Below are positions 26,207-34,327 of a stretch of 64,000 bases of DNA, in pieces. Location: positions 1 to 64,000 of the forward strand of contig NZ_JAODUA010000017.1 in the NCBI RefSeq assembly GCF_025399895.1, in the 5' to 3' direction. The notes beneath the pieces were generated by a model, which saw only the letters and a list, made by a program, of their open reading frames with translations, ran no database searches and had not been told where the DNA came from. The translations under genes were made by a program, and so were the position numbers. Source of the DNA: Streptomyces sp. ASQP_92. GTDB lineage: Bacteria > Actinomycetota > Actinomycetes > Streptomycetales > Streptomycetaceae. Every line of letters begins with the position of its first letter. Positions within the stretch are counted from its first letter, which is position 1.

Positions 26207-26223
26207 TTCAACGATCTGTTGAA
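26207..26223. promoter_or_regulatory. AllR-type operator before allantoinase
   Basis: The perfect palindrome TTCAAC-GATCT-GTTGAA lies 44 nt upstream of the allantoinase GTG and 254 nt before the IclR gene. Its allantoinase-proximal half reads TTGAAT on the minus strand, a -35-like hexamer. Related sites occur at 34162-34178 and 51205-51221. Confidence 0.8.
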
Positions 26224-26476
26224 GGAGTTTGCGCGTCGGCCGGCGAAACCGTCAAGGGTCCCCGTGGAGTGAGGGCCGACACGGACGCGAGTCTTGGAGG
26301 TTTCCACAGAATGGAATTAGGATTTCGCCAAGCAGAATGTAGTTATCGCCACGGGGCGCCCCCGGCGAACGGACAAACCCGCTCTGACCGGCAAGGACAC
26401 CGCACCTGTCCAGGGTAGGACGGACAACCGCCCGATAGTCTGCTGCTTCGCCTGCCAGCATCGAAAGGAACGCGCC

Positions 26477-27280
26477 GTGCCGACGTCAAGCGCCAGCACC
26501 ACCGACGCCTCCAAGTCCTCCTCCGCCGGCGGAGGCGTCCAGTCACTTGAGCGCGCCTTCGATCTCCTGGAGCGGATGGCCGACGCGGGAGGCGAGGTCG
26601 GCCTCAGCGAGCTCTCCGCGAGCAGCGGCCTCCCCCTTCCGACCATCCACCGCCTGATGCGGACGCTCGTGGCCTGTGGCTACGTCCGCCAGCAGGCCAA
26701 CCGGCGCTATGCGCTCGGCCCCCGTCTGATCCGGCTCGGCGAGTCGGCGGCCCGGCTCCTTGGCACCTGGGCGCGGCCGTATCTGACCCGCCTGGTCGAG
26801 GAGACCGGCGAGACCGCGAACATGGCGCTCCTCGACGGCGACGAGATCGTGTACGTGGCGCAGGTGCCGTCCAAGCACTCCATGCGGATGTTCACCGAGG
26901 TCGGCCGCCGGGTGCTGCCGCACTCCACGGGCGTGGGCAAGGCGCTGCTCGCGCACACCCCGCCGGAGGAGGTCCGCGCGCTGCTGGCCCGCACCGGCAT
27001 GCCGGCCGCGACGGAGAAGACGATCACCACGGCGGACGGTTTCCTCGACGCGCTGGAGCAGGTGCGGCGCGCCGGGTACGCGGTCGACGACAACGAGCAG
27101 GAGATAGGGGTCCGCTGCCTCGCGGTGTCGGTGCCCAACTCCCCCACCGCGGCGGCCATTTCGATCTCGGGACCGGCCGGCCGGGTCACCGAGGCGGCCA
27201 CCGACCGGATCGTCCCGATCCTCCAGGGCATCGCCCAGGAGCTCTCGACGGCGCTCGCCAACACGGGCGCCCAGACCTGA
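26477..27280 (+). CDS. allR: IclR-family repressor of purine/allantoin catabolism (AllR)
   Basis: A 267-aa regulator. After a Ser-rich N-terminus, residues 20-85 form the winged HTH (VQSLERAFDLLERMADAGGE, then LPLPTIHRLMRTLVACGYV), and the C-terminal 170 residues the IclR effector domain. The GTG at 26477 follows GAAAGGAAC. It is divergent from allB-alc. In Streptomyces coelicolor an IclR protein at this position, AllR, represses allantoin genes. Three matching palindromes in the window make this gene the likely owner of those sites. A terminator follows at 27321-27353. Confidence 0.9.
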   Translation: MPTSSASTTDASKSSSAGGGVQSLERAFDLLERMADAGGEVGLSELSASSGLPLPTIHRLMRTLVACGYVRQQANRRYALGPRLIRLGESAARLLGTWARPYLTRLVEETGETANMALLDGDEIVYVAQVPSKHSMRMFTEVGRRVLPHSTGVGKALLAHTPPEEVRALLARTGMPAATEKTITTADGFLDALEQVRRAGYAVDDNEQEIGVRCLAVSVPNSPTAAAISISGPAGRVTEAATDRIVPILQGIAQELSTALANTGAQT

Positions 27281-27320
27281 TCCGGGGGCGGGCCGCGCCG
27301 CCCGCCGTCCCGGCACCCGA

Positions 27321-27353
27321 AAACCCCGGAGGTGTACGCCACCGCCGGGGTTT
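27321..27353. terminator. Terminator after the IclR gene
   Basis: AAACCCCGG (27321-27329) pairs with CCGGGGTTT (27345-27353) around a 15-nt loop, ending in TTT on the + strand. It serves the IclR gene and, with its AAA on the other side, could also stop transcription on the minus strand. Confidence 0.75.
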
Positions 27354-27412
27354 CGTGTGTCGGACGCTTGGCGGCCCCGGGCCCGTGTGTCGGGGCCCGG
27401 CGGCCCGGTGAC

Positions 27413-28108
27413 TCAGCCCGTCGCCGCGCGTGCCGTGCTCAGACGTCCGTCGGTCATGGTCACCACGGCGTCCATCCGCTCCAGATGGGCGCGGTCGTGG
27501 GTGACCAGGACGGTGGCCGTGCCGCGGTCGCGGGTGAGGGTGAGCAGCAGGTCGAGTATGGCGGCGCCCCGCTCGTGGTCGAGGGCGCTGGTGGGCTCGT
27601 CGACCAGGAGCACGGCGGGCTCGTTCATCAGGGCGCGGGCGATGTTGACCCGCTGGCGCTGACCCCCGGAGAGCTGGTGGGGGCGGCGGTGGGCCTGGTC
27701 CGCGAGGCCTACGGCGGCCAGGAGTTCCAGGGCGTGCGCCTGGGCCGCGCGGGGCCGGCGGCCCGCGAGGTGGGCCATCACCTGGAGCTGCTCGGCGGCG
27801 GTGAGCGAGGGCAGCAGGTTGGGCTGCTGGAAGACGATGCCGAGCCGGGTGCGGCGCAGCGCCGCCTTCTCGGCGGGTCCGAGGTCCGCCGTGTCGGTCC
27901 CGGCCACCACCACGCGGCCGCTGTCCGGGGTCACCAGGGTCGCGGCGACCGCGAGCAGGCTGGACTTGCCGGAGCCCGAGGGGCCGACGCAGGCCGTCAC
28001 CGTACCGGCGTCGACCGCGAGGCAGACCCCGTCGAGGGCGGTGAGGCGGCCCTCGCCGTCGGGGTAGGTCAGGGTGATGTCGTCGAGGAGGAGGGTGGAG
28101 GCGGTCAT
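27413..28108 (-). CDS. ABC transporter ATP-binding protein (MacB/LolD type)
   Basis: A 231-aa ATPase. Walker A GPSGSGKS is at 42-49, Q-loop FQQPNLLPS at about 93-101, signature LSGGQ at 146-150, and Walker B VLLVDEPTSALD follows. The sequence type is that of ATPases paired with FtsX-like permeases, and it overlaps the permease stop by 4 nt (ATGA at 28105-28108). Such pairs move lipophilic compounds, peptides or lipoproteins outward. The neighbouring LiaS/LiaR-like kinase and regulator, divergent from it, may control it. Confidence 0.92.
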   Translation of the reverse strand: MTASTLLLDDITLTYPDGEGRLTALDGVCLAVDAGTVTACVGPSGSGKSSLLAVAATLVTPDSGRVVVAGTDTADLGPAEKAALRRTRLGIVFQQPNLLPSLTAAEQLQVMAHLAGRRPRAAQAHALELLAAVGLADQAHRRPHQLSGGQRQRVNIARALMNEPAVLLVDEPTSALDHERGAAILDLLLTLTRDRGTATVLVTHDRAHLERMDAVVTMTDGRLSTARAATG

Positions 28109-29148
28109 CGGGCACTCCCGAGCGCGGTCAGCGGGTCGACGGCGGTGATGCGCCGGATGGACAGGGCGGCGCCGATCACGCCGAGCACGACGAGGACCGC
28201 GGCCGGCCCGAGCGTCGTGGAGGGATCGAGCACGAAGGGCACCGCGCCGCCGATGAGGGCCCCGGCCAGCGAGGCGAGCCCGGTGCCGAGCAGGGTGCCC
28301 AGCGTGAGCATCACGACCGCCTGCCCGAGCGCGTCCTTCAGGAGGTAGGGCGTCGAGGCGCCGAGCGCCTTCAGTACGGCGATGTCGCCGCTGCGCTGGA
28401 TCGTCCACACCGTGAAGAACGCGCCGACCACCAGCGCCGAGATGGCGAAGAGGAAGCCGCGCATCAGCTGGAGCGAACCGTTCTCGGCCTGGTAGGAGGG
28501 CAGCGCCGACAGGGCGTCCGAGAGCGTCAGGCTCCGCGTGGCGAGCCGTCGGTCGGTGGCGGCGAGGTCCGCGCCGGCGTCGAGGGTGAGCGCGACCACG
28601 GTGGCGGGCGCGTCGTCGGCGAGCGCCGTCCACACCACGGGGGTGTGGCTGTAGGAGTCCGCGCCCGCCACCGCCGTCACACGCAGCGGGTGACCGCCCA
28701 GCGTCAGGGTGTCGCCCGCCCTGGCGTCCAGGTCCTCGGCCGCGCCCCGGGACAGGACGACGGATCCGGCACGGATCGTCGAGGGGGCGAGGTCCGAGCC
28801 GGCCGGGACCGCGAACGCGGACACCGCGGCCGTGCGCCCGCCCGCCTTGGCGTTGAGCGTGGACACCCCGAGCGGCTGGGCCTCGCGCACCCCGGGCGCC
28901 CGCTGCCACTGGCGCCAAGTGGCGCTCGGGACAACGGAGTTGGTGAACGACACCGACTGTCCCGAGGGCGGTGCGGCGAAGGCCAGCCGGTCGGCGGGCA
29001 GCGCGCTCACGGCCGAGGTGTTGTCCCTGGCCAGCCCGGCGGTGAGCCCGGAAAGCAGCCCCACCAGCAGGGTGATGAGCACCACGACCGTACCCATCAG
29101 CGCGAACCGGCCCTTGGCGAACCGGAGGTCTCTCCATGCGACGAACAT
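28105..29148 (-). CDS. FtsX-like ABC transporter permease
   Basis: A 347-aa DevC/MacB-like permease. One helix (about 17-40) is followed by an extracytoplasmic domain of roughly 190 residues (ALPADRLAFAAPPSGQSVSF onwards), then three helices in the C-terminal FtsX core (GAFFTVWTIQRSGDIAVLKALGAS, and RITAVDPLTALG at the end). It forms an export pump with the coupled ATPase. The ATG at 29148 is 134 nt from the divergent histidine-kinase gene. Confidence 0.9.
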   Translation of the reverse strand: MFVAWRDLRFAKGRFALMGTVVVLITLLVGLLSGLTAGLARDNTSAVSALPADRLAFAAPPSGQSVSFTNSVVPSATWRQWQRAPGVREAQPLGVSTLNAKAGGRTAAVSAFAVPAGSDLAPSTIRAGSVVLSRGAAEDLDARAGDTLTLGGHPLRVTAVAGADSYSHTPVVWTALADDAPATVVALTLDAGADLAATDRRLATRSLTLSDALSALPSYQAENGSLQLMRGFLFAISALVVGAFFTVWTIQRSGDIAVLKALGASTPYLLKDALGQAVVMLTLGTLLGTGLASLAGALIGGAVPFVLDPSTTLGPAAVLVVLGVIGAALSIRRITAVDPLTALGSAR

Positions 29149-29281
29149 GGGTGCAAGCCTGGCGAGGCGGGGGCCGCCCGCGCATCGCGCGCGGGCATGC
29201 GCCGCCGCATCGAAGGGTGCAGCCGCACATCAAACTTTCGGTTGACCGGGGTCGCCCACCCGGCCCGTACGCTGGAAGCCC

Positions 29282-30463
29282 ATGGATTCCGCCCGGCCCC
29301 CCACCCCCGTCACCGCCCTGCTGCGCCTGTGTCTGCACGCGCTGCTCGGCGGGCTGCTCGCGCTGGCCGCGGTGCGGGCCGCCGGCGACGGCGCGGCGCG
29401 CGCCGGGGCGGTCGTGGCGCTGGCCGTCCTCATGGCCGCGGTGTACGCGGGGGGCGTGGCGCTGAGCGCGGTGCGGCCGCGCACCCCGGCGGCCGCCCTC
29501 TGGCTGGGGGCGCTCGGCGCCATCTGGCTGGCGCTGCTCGTGGTCTCCTCCGACGCGCTGTGGGCCGCCTTCCCCCTCTACTTCCTGCTGCTCCACCTGC
29601 TCACGCTGCGCTGGGCGCTGCCCGCCGTCGCGGGTACGGCCGGCGCGGCCATCGCGAGTTTCGTGCTGCACGGGCAGCGGGTCACGCCGGGCGCGTTCAT
29701 AGGGCCGCTGCTCGGCGCGGCGGTCGCGGTGGCGACCGTGCTCGGCTACGACGCGCTGTACCGGGAGAGCGAGCGGCGCCGTGAGCTCATCGACGAGCTG
29801 GTGACGACGCGGGCCGAGCTCGCCGAGGCCGAGCGGACGGCCGGGACGCTCGCCGAGCGCGAGCGGCTCGCCCGCGAGATCCACGACACCCTCGCCCAGG
29901 GCCTCTCCTCGATCCAGTTGCTGCTGCGCGCCGCCGAGCGCGCGCTGCCCGCCGGCGATCCGGCCCGCGTCCACGTGGAGCAGGCGAGGCGCGCCGCCCA
30001 GGACAACCTCGCCGAGGCCCGCCGCTTCGTGAAGGCCCTCACCCCGCCCGACCTGGAACACGGCTCGCTGTCGGGCACCCTGGAGCGTCTGTGCGCGGCG
30101 GCACCGGGCCCCGTCGTGCAGTTCGGCGTGAGCGGCACCCCGGTCGAGCTGCCCACGCCCTACGAGGTGGCGCTGCTGCGCATCGCGCAGTCGGCGCTCG
30201 CCAATACGGTGCAGCACGCGGCGGCCGGCCGGGCCGAGATCACCCTCAGCTTCATGGACACCTCGGTCGCCCTGGACGTCGTCGACGACGGACGCGGCTT
30301 CGACCCGGCCGGGCAACGGCCGAAGGAGACCAGCGGCTTCGGCCTTCGCGCGATGCGTTCGCGGGCCACCTCGCTCGGCGGCACGCTGAGCGTGGAGTCG
30401 GCGCCCGGCCAGGGCACGGCCGTCGCCATCACGCTGCCGCTGCCCGTGGCGGGTGCCCGGTGA
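29282..30463 (+). CDS. Sensor histidine kinase (LiaS/NarX-like)
   Basis: A 393-aa membrane kinase. About five helices occupy residues 10-157, followed by a coiled coil (RRRELIDELVTTRAELAEAE), phospho-acceptor His201 in REIHDTLAQGLSSIQ and a HATPase domain (DDGRGFDP, GFGLRAMRSRATSLGG). Its stop overlaps the regulator start (GTGA at 30460-30463). It is divergent from an ABC exporter, as in cell-envelope stress systems where the sensor controls a pump; the signal is inferred only. Confidence 0.92.
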   Translation: MDSARPPTPVTALLRLCLHALLGGLLALAAVRAAGDGAARAGAVVALAVLMAAVYAGGVALSAVRPRTPAAALWLGALGAIWLALLVVSSDALWAAFPLYFLLLHLLTLRWALPAVAGTAGAAIASFVLHGQRVTPGAFIGPLLGAAVAVATVLGYDALYRESERRRELIDELVTTRAELAEAERTAGTLAERERLAREIHDTLAQGLSSIQLLLRAAERALPAGDPARVHVEQARRAAQDNLAEARRFVKALTPPDLEHGSLSGTLERLCAAAPGPVVQFGVSGTPVELPTPYEVALLRIAQSALANTVQHAAAGRAEITLSFMDTSVALDVVDDGRGFDPAGQRPKETSGFGLRAMRSRATSLGGTLSVESAPGQGTAVAITLPLPVAGAR

Positions 30464-31101
30464 ACGCGGCGCCGATCCGGCTGCTGCTCGCCGACGACCA
30501 CCCGATCGTGCGGGCCGGACTGCGCGCGGTCCTCGACACCGAGCCCGACTTCGCGGTGACCGGGGAGGCCGCGACCGCCGAGCGCGCGGTGGAGCTGGCC
30601 GCCCCGGGCGCGTACGACGTGGTCCTGATGGACCTCCAGTTCGGGTCCGGGATGCACGGCGCTGAGGCGACCGCGGCGATCACGGCGCGGCCGGGAGCGC
30701 CCCGGGTCCTGGTCCTGACGACGTACGACACGGACGCGGACATCCTCGCGGCGGTGGAGGCCGGCGCGGCCGGCTATCTGCTCAAGGACGCCCCGCCCGA
30801 GGAGCTGGCGGCGGCGGTACGCACCGCGGCCTCGGGCCAGTCGGCGCTCGCCCCGGCCGTCGCGCACCGGCTGATGGACCGGATGCGCACCCCGGCCGAG
30901 GCGTTGACGCGGCGCGAGCTGGAGGTGCTCCAGCTCGTCGGTGACGGGCTCTCCAACCAGCGGATCAGCAAGGAGTTGTTCCTGAGCCAGGCCACCGTCA
31001 AGTCCCACCTGGTGCACATCTACGCCAAGTTGGGGGTCGACTCGCGCACGGCGGCGGTCGCCGCCGCGAGCGCGCGCCGTCTGATCCGCCACCCCGGCTG
31101 A
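30460..31101 (+). CDS. Response regulator, NarL/FixJ (LiaR-like)
   Basis: A 213-aa regulator. The receiver has DDHP at 12-15, phospho-acceptor Asp58 (VVLMDLQFGSG), TTYDTDADIL and LLKDAPPEEL. The C-terminal LuxR HTH reads LTRRELEVLQLVGDGLSNQR then SQATVKSHLVHIYAKL. The GTG at 30460 overlaps the kinase stop by 4 nt. Output targets are probably the divergent ABC exporter genes. Confidence 0.93.
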   Translation: MNAAPIRLLLADDHPIVRAGLRAVLDTEPDFAVTGEAATAERAVELAAPGAYDVVLMDLQFGSGMHGAEATAAITARPGAPRVLVLTTYDTDADILAAVEAGAAGYLLKDAPPEELAAAVRTAASGQSALAPAVAHRLMDRMRTPAEALTRRELEVLQLVGDGLSNQRISKELFLSQATVKSHLVHIYAKLGVDSRTAAVAAASARRLIRHPG

Positions 31102-31143
31102 GCCCGCCCGAGAGGACGTCACGCCCGCCCGGCCGGCCCCCGG

Positions 31144-31167
31144 CCGCCCCGGCGTGCCGCGGGGCGG
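31144..31167 (+). terminator. Hairpin after the response regulator
   Basis: CCGCCCC (31144-31150) pairs with GGGGCGG (31161-31167) around a GC-rich loop that can extend the stem by GGC/GCC. It lies between the regulator and the convergent 42-aa gene. Confidence 0.55.
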
Positions 31168-31176
31168 ACCCTTCGT

Positions 31177-31305
31177 TCAGCGTGTGCGCTCCTTGCGCTG
31201 CCGCCGGGCGCGGAGCCAGAAGAGCGTGAGTCCGCGCGGGGACTGCTCGCGCCGGCGCTGCATCTCCCGCTCGAACCGGTCCGTGACCATCACATCGCGT
31301 TCCAT
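31177..31305 (-). CDS. Small basic protein (42 aa) of unknown function
   Basis: A 42-aa Arg-rich protein beginning MERDVMVTDRFEREMQRR, ending LRARRQRKERTR. A good Shine-Dalgarno sequence (GGGGGAG, 6 nt before the ATG) supports translation. It is divergent from the MocR regulator at 31422, and the two TTGGCC-N10-GGCCAA palindromes lie in the shared 116-nt promoter, so it is a possible MocR target. No homologue is recognised from sequence alone. Confidence 0.6.
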   Translation of the reverse strand: MERDVMVTDRFEREMQRRREQSPRGLTLFWLRARRQRKERTR

Positions 31306-31331
31306 GACAACTCCCCCATCTCGACTGCCAC

Positions 31332-31406
31332 TTGGCCACTTCTTCCGGGCCAATGTGCTGACAGGACGGAAGTCTGTACGCTGATTGGCCTGGACGGCAT
31401 GGCCAA
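31332..31406. promoter_or_regulatory. Two identical spaced palindromes, candidate MocR operator
   Basis: TTGGCC-N10-GGCCAA occurs twice, at 31332-31353 and 31385-31406, 53 bp apart. Both have the same spacer length, and the second ends only 15 nt before the MocR ATG. MocR/PdxR regulators bind spaced repeats in divergent promoters; binding by this protein is inferred. Confidence 0.75.
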
Positions 31407-31421
31407 TTCCCGGAGGTTGGT

Positions 31422-32915
31422 ATGGCAGGTATGCGAGTGGTCCGGTCCGTGGACACCGTGAGCGCCACCGCGCGGACGCTCGGCAGCCGCCAGCTCGCGG
31501 GGCAGGTCACCGCTCTGACGGGCCCCCACCCCGGCTATCGCGCCCTCGCCCAGGGGGTGCGCACCCTGCTGCTCGACGGCCGCATCCCGCTGCACACCCG
31601 ACTGCCAGCCGAGCGGGAGCTGGCCACCGCCCTGGAGGTCAGCCGGGCCACCATCACGGCCGCCTACGACCTCCTGCGCGACGGCGGGCACGCGCTGAGC
31701 CGGCGCGGCTCGGGCACCTGGACCACGCTCCCCGAGGGCACGGCGCCGGCGAGTGTGGCCCGCTACCAGGCGCCCGACGGCGTCATCGACCTCGCGATGG
31801 CCGCGCCGAGCGCCCCGGCCGCGGAGCTGGCGGCCGCGTTCGAGCTGGCCGGCCCGGAACTGGCCTGCCACGCCGCCACCAACGGCTACCACCCGCTCGG
31901 CCTGCCGGAGCTGCGTGCCGCCGTCGCCGAGCGCTACACCCGGCGCGGTCTCCCCACGCTGCCGGAGCAGATCCTGATCACCACGGGCGCCCAGTCCGCC
32001 GTCTCCCTGGTGGTGAACCTCCTTGGCCGCCCCGGCGACCGGGCGCTCGTCGAGAGCCCCTCGTACCCCAACGCCCTGGACGCGGTGCGCCACGCCGGCC
32101 TGCGGATTACGCCCGTACCGGTGACCGAGGACGGCTGGGACATCGAGCTCCTGGAATGCACCCTGCGCCAGACCGCGCCGCGCCTGGCCTATCTCATCCC
32201 CGACTTCCAGAATCCGACCGGCGCGCTGATGAGCACCGAGCAGCGGTCCCGGCTGCTGCGGGCGGTCCGGGCCACCGGCACCTGGCTGCTCATCGACGAG
32301 ACCATGGCCGAGATGTCACTTCAGGGCCCGGCCCCGGCGCCGTTCGTGTCCCTCGCCCACCAGGGCGAGTCGGAGCAGATCGTGACGGTCGGCTCGCTCA
32401 GCAAGACCCACTGGGGCGGCCTGCGCATCGGCTGGGTGCGGGCGGGCTCCCGGCTCGTCCATGAGCTGGCCGCGCTGCGCATCCACGTGGATCTGGCGCC
32501 CTCGCTCGTCGACCAGGTACTGGCCAAGACGCTGCTGCCGGGCATGGACGACGTACTGAGCAGGCGGCTGCCGCTGCTGCGCGAGCGGCGCGACGCGCTG
32601 GCCGACTCGCTGAGCCGCCATCTGCCGGAGTGGCACTGGCAGTCCCCGGCCGGCGGGCTCAGCCTCTGGGTCGACCTCGGCCGCCCGATCGCGGGCGCGC
32701 TCGCCCAGGCGGCGCTGGCCCACGGGGTGAACCTCCAACCGGGCTCCCGCTTCGCCGCCGACCCCGGCACCCATGAGCACCGGCTGCGCCTCCCCTACGT
32801 CCACGAGCCGGAGGTGGCGGACGAGGCGGTGCGGCGGCTGGCCGCGACCCTGGACGCGGGCCTGCCCGCCGTCACGGGCACGGCCGGACAGAACCGCCCG
32901 CACTGGGTGGCGTGA
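31422..32915 (+). CDS. MocR-family regulator (GntR HTH fused to class I aminotransferase)
   Basis: A 497-aa regulator. Residues 40-105 are a GntR winged HTH (LPAERELATALEVSRATITA), joined to an aminotransferase-like PLP domain with Lys328 in SLSKTHWGGLRIG and DETMAEM in the cofactor pocket. MocR proteins use PLP and often an amino-group ligand as the sensing cofactor; most no longer catalyse transamination. GGAGG precedes the ATG. It is divergent from a 42-aa gene. Without pdxST next door, a PdxR role is not evident; it may control an unlinked target or the small gene. Confidence 0.92.
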   Translation: MAGMRVVRSVDTVSATARTLGSRQLAGQVTALTGPHPGYRALAQGVRTLLLDGRIPLHTRLPAERELATALEVSRATITAAYDLLRDGGHALSRRGSGTWTTLPEGTAPASVARYQAPDGVIDLAMAAPSAPAAELAAAFELAGPELACHAATNGYHPLGLPELRAAVAERYTRRGLPTLPEQILITTGAQSAVSLVVNLLGRPGDRALVESPSYPNALDAVRHAGLRITPVPVTEDGWDIELLECTLRQTAPRLAYLIPDFQNPTGALMSTEQRSRLLRAVRATGTWLLIDETMAEMSLQGPAPAPFVSLAHQGESEQIVTVGSLSKTHWGGLRIGWVRAGSRLVHELAALRIHVDLAPSLVDQVLAKTLLPGMDDVLSRRLPLLRERRDALADSLSRHLPEWHWQSPAGGLSLWVDLGRPIAGALAQAALAHGVNLQPGSRFAADPGTHEHRLRLPYVHEPEVADEAVRRLAATLDAGLPAVTGTAGQNRPHWVA

Positions 32916-32942
32916 ACTCCCTTGCGCATCAGGGGAGTTCAC
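32912..32942 (+). terminator. Terminator overlapping the MocR stop
   Basis: GTGAACTCCC (32912-32921) pairs with GGGAGTTCAC (32933-32942), loop 11 nt. The stop codon lies inside the first arm. Confidence 0.75.
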
Positions 32943-32965
32943 CCGCGCGGGCTCCGGCCCGTCGA

Positions 32966-33271
32966 TCAGTACCGAGCCGGCGGACCGCCGAATAACTCGA
33001 CCGCCTTGCGCACGTCCGTCACCGCGGCCGCCAGCGCGCTGACGGAGCCGATCGAGCCCGCGATCAGCAGCAGCGAGCGGCGCAGCCGCGGCACCTCGGG
33101 GATGCCACTGAGGGCCATCGCGTCCAGCGCCGCCAGCTCGTCCTCGGCGACGGCCCGGTCGGGAAACTCCGCCGGATGACCGGCCAGCTCACGGCGCAGC
33201 CGGGAGACTGCCGTCCGCAGTTCGCTCACTCTGGGGTCCTCGCCACTGCTGGTCACGGCCCTCTGCTCCAC
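32966..33271 (-). CDS. DUF5955-like small protein
   Basis: About 101 aa. The core reads VSELRTAVSRLRRELAGHPA, then DELAALDAMALSG and LRRSLLLIAGSIGSVSALAA, a helix-rich arrangement that I match, with moderate confidence, to the Streptomyces DUF5955 family. GTG codons at 33271 and 33256 are both possible starts; GCGAGGC lies before the first. It is divergent from the nucleotidyltransferase gene. No function is known. Confidence 0.65.
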   Translation of the reverse strand: MEQRAVTSSGEDPRVSELRTAVSRLRRELAGHPAEFPDRAVAEDELAALDAMALSGIPEVPRLRRSLLLIAGSIGSVSALAAAVTDVRKAVELFGGPPARY

Positions 33272-33436
33272 GCCTCGCAACAAAAGTCCTCCCCCAACGC
33301 ACGTCCTTGTGCAGGTGTTCTCAGCCCCGCAGCAAAGGTCAACTGCCGGGATGCGCGGGTCAGTTAACGCCATGCAGTGTGTCGTGCGCCACTGCGTGGA
33401 CGGAATTCGAACCGAGCGTTGGGTATATCTGGGGCC

Positions 33437-34063
33437 ATGACGCAACGAACGACACACGCGGCGCAGGTCACGGGGGTGCTGCTCGCGGCGGGCGGCGGCC
33501 GCCGGCTGGGCGGCCGCCCCAAGGCCCTCCTTTCGCACCGGGGCCGCCCGCTCGTCGAGAACGCGGTCCGGGTCCTGCGCGAGGGCGGCTGCGCCACGGT
33601 GTACGTGGTGCTCGGCGCGGCAGCCGACGAGGTACGGGCCCGCGCGGACCTGGCGGGCTGCGTGCTGGTCGACAATCCGGACTGGGAGCAGGGCATGGGC
33701 TCCTCGCTGCGGGCCGGCCTGGAGGCGCTGGTCGCGTCGGAGCGGGGAGTTGGCGGCGGGGACCGGGCGGCGCTGGTCTCGCTCGTCGACCAGCCCGGCA
33801 TCGGCGCCGAGGCGGTGGCCCGGGTGCTGGCCGCCCACCGTTCGGACGATTCCCTTGCGGCGGCCTCCTACGACGGCGAGCGCGGCCATCCGGTGCTGTT
33901 CGGGGCCCGGCGCTGGGCGGACATCGCGGCGGGCGCGACGGGCGACCGGGGCGCCCGTACGTACCTCAAGGCCCACGAGGGGGAGATCGAACTCATCGAG
34001 TGCGGCGACGTGGCCGAGCCCTATGACATCGACACGGAGGCGGATCTGGTCCGCCTCCAGTAG
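33437..34063 (+). CDS. MobA-like nucleotidyltransferase (molybdenum-cofactor maturation type)
   Basis: A 208-aa NTP transferase of the MobA/MocA group. The nucleotide-binding signature LLAAGGGRRLGGRPKA is at residues 15-30, and the metal-binding Asp118 lies in SLVDQPGI. Related enzymes add CMP to the molybdopterin cofactor of xanthine dehydrogenase. Its position among urate and allantoin genes makes that role attractive, but no xanthine dehydrogenase is in the window. The ATG at 33437 follows GGGGCC; an upstream frame extension looks non-coding. Confidence 0.75.
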   Translation: MTQRTTHAAQVTGVLLAAGGGRRLGGRPKALLSHRGRPLVENAVRVLREGGCATVYVVLGAAADEVRARADLAGCVLVDNPDWEQGMGSSLRAGLEALVASERGVGGGDRAALVSLVDQPGIGAEAVARVLAAHRSDDSLAAASYDGERGHPVLFGARRWADIAAGATGDRGARTYLKAHEGEIELIECGDVAEPYDIDTEADLVRLQ

Positions 34064-34161
34064 ATCTGGAGTAGACAGGAAGCCGGGCCAGGGCCGCGGA
34101 AAACACGGAGTGAACGTGGTGGCACTCAGCGCCATGGTCCCTCGACCCGGAGAATCTCGAC

Positions 34162-34202
34162 ATCAACAAACCATTGAACTTCCACCATGAGGAAACTAGT
34201 AT
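34162..34202 (+). promoter_or_regulatory. AllR-type operator and promoter of malate synthase
   Basis: ATCAAC-AAACC-ATTGAA (34162-34178) matches the allantoinase palindrome at 10 of 12 arm positions. Its right arm leads into -35 TTGAAC (34174-34179), 17 nt before -10 TAGTAT (34197-34202), about 125 nt upstream of the ATG. A repressor here would block the polymerase directly. Confidence 0.75.
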
Positions 34203-34327
34203 CCACTGTTCAGAAGCGCCCGTCAGATCAACCGGCGCCCACAGTCGTACCTCGGAGCCCTGGCACTGAGTGCCATGCATGGCGACCCGGCGGCCGTCAG
34301 GGCACCCCCGCGAAGGAGTGACAGCTC

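Noticed and set aside
27413..30316. A 967-codon minus-strand frame
   Set aside because: Only its last 231 codons (the ABC ATPase) are real; the rest is antisense to the kinase and out of phase with the permease.
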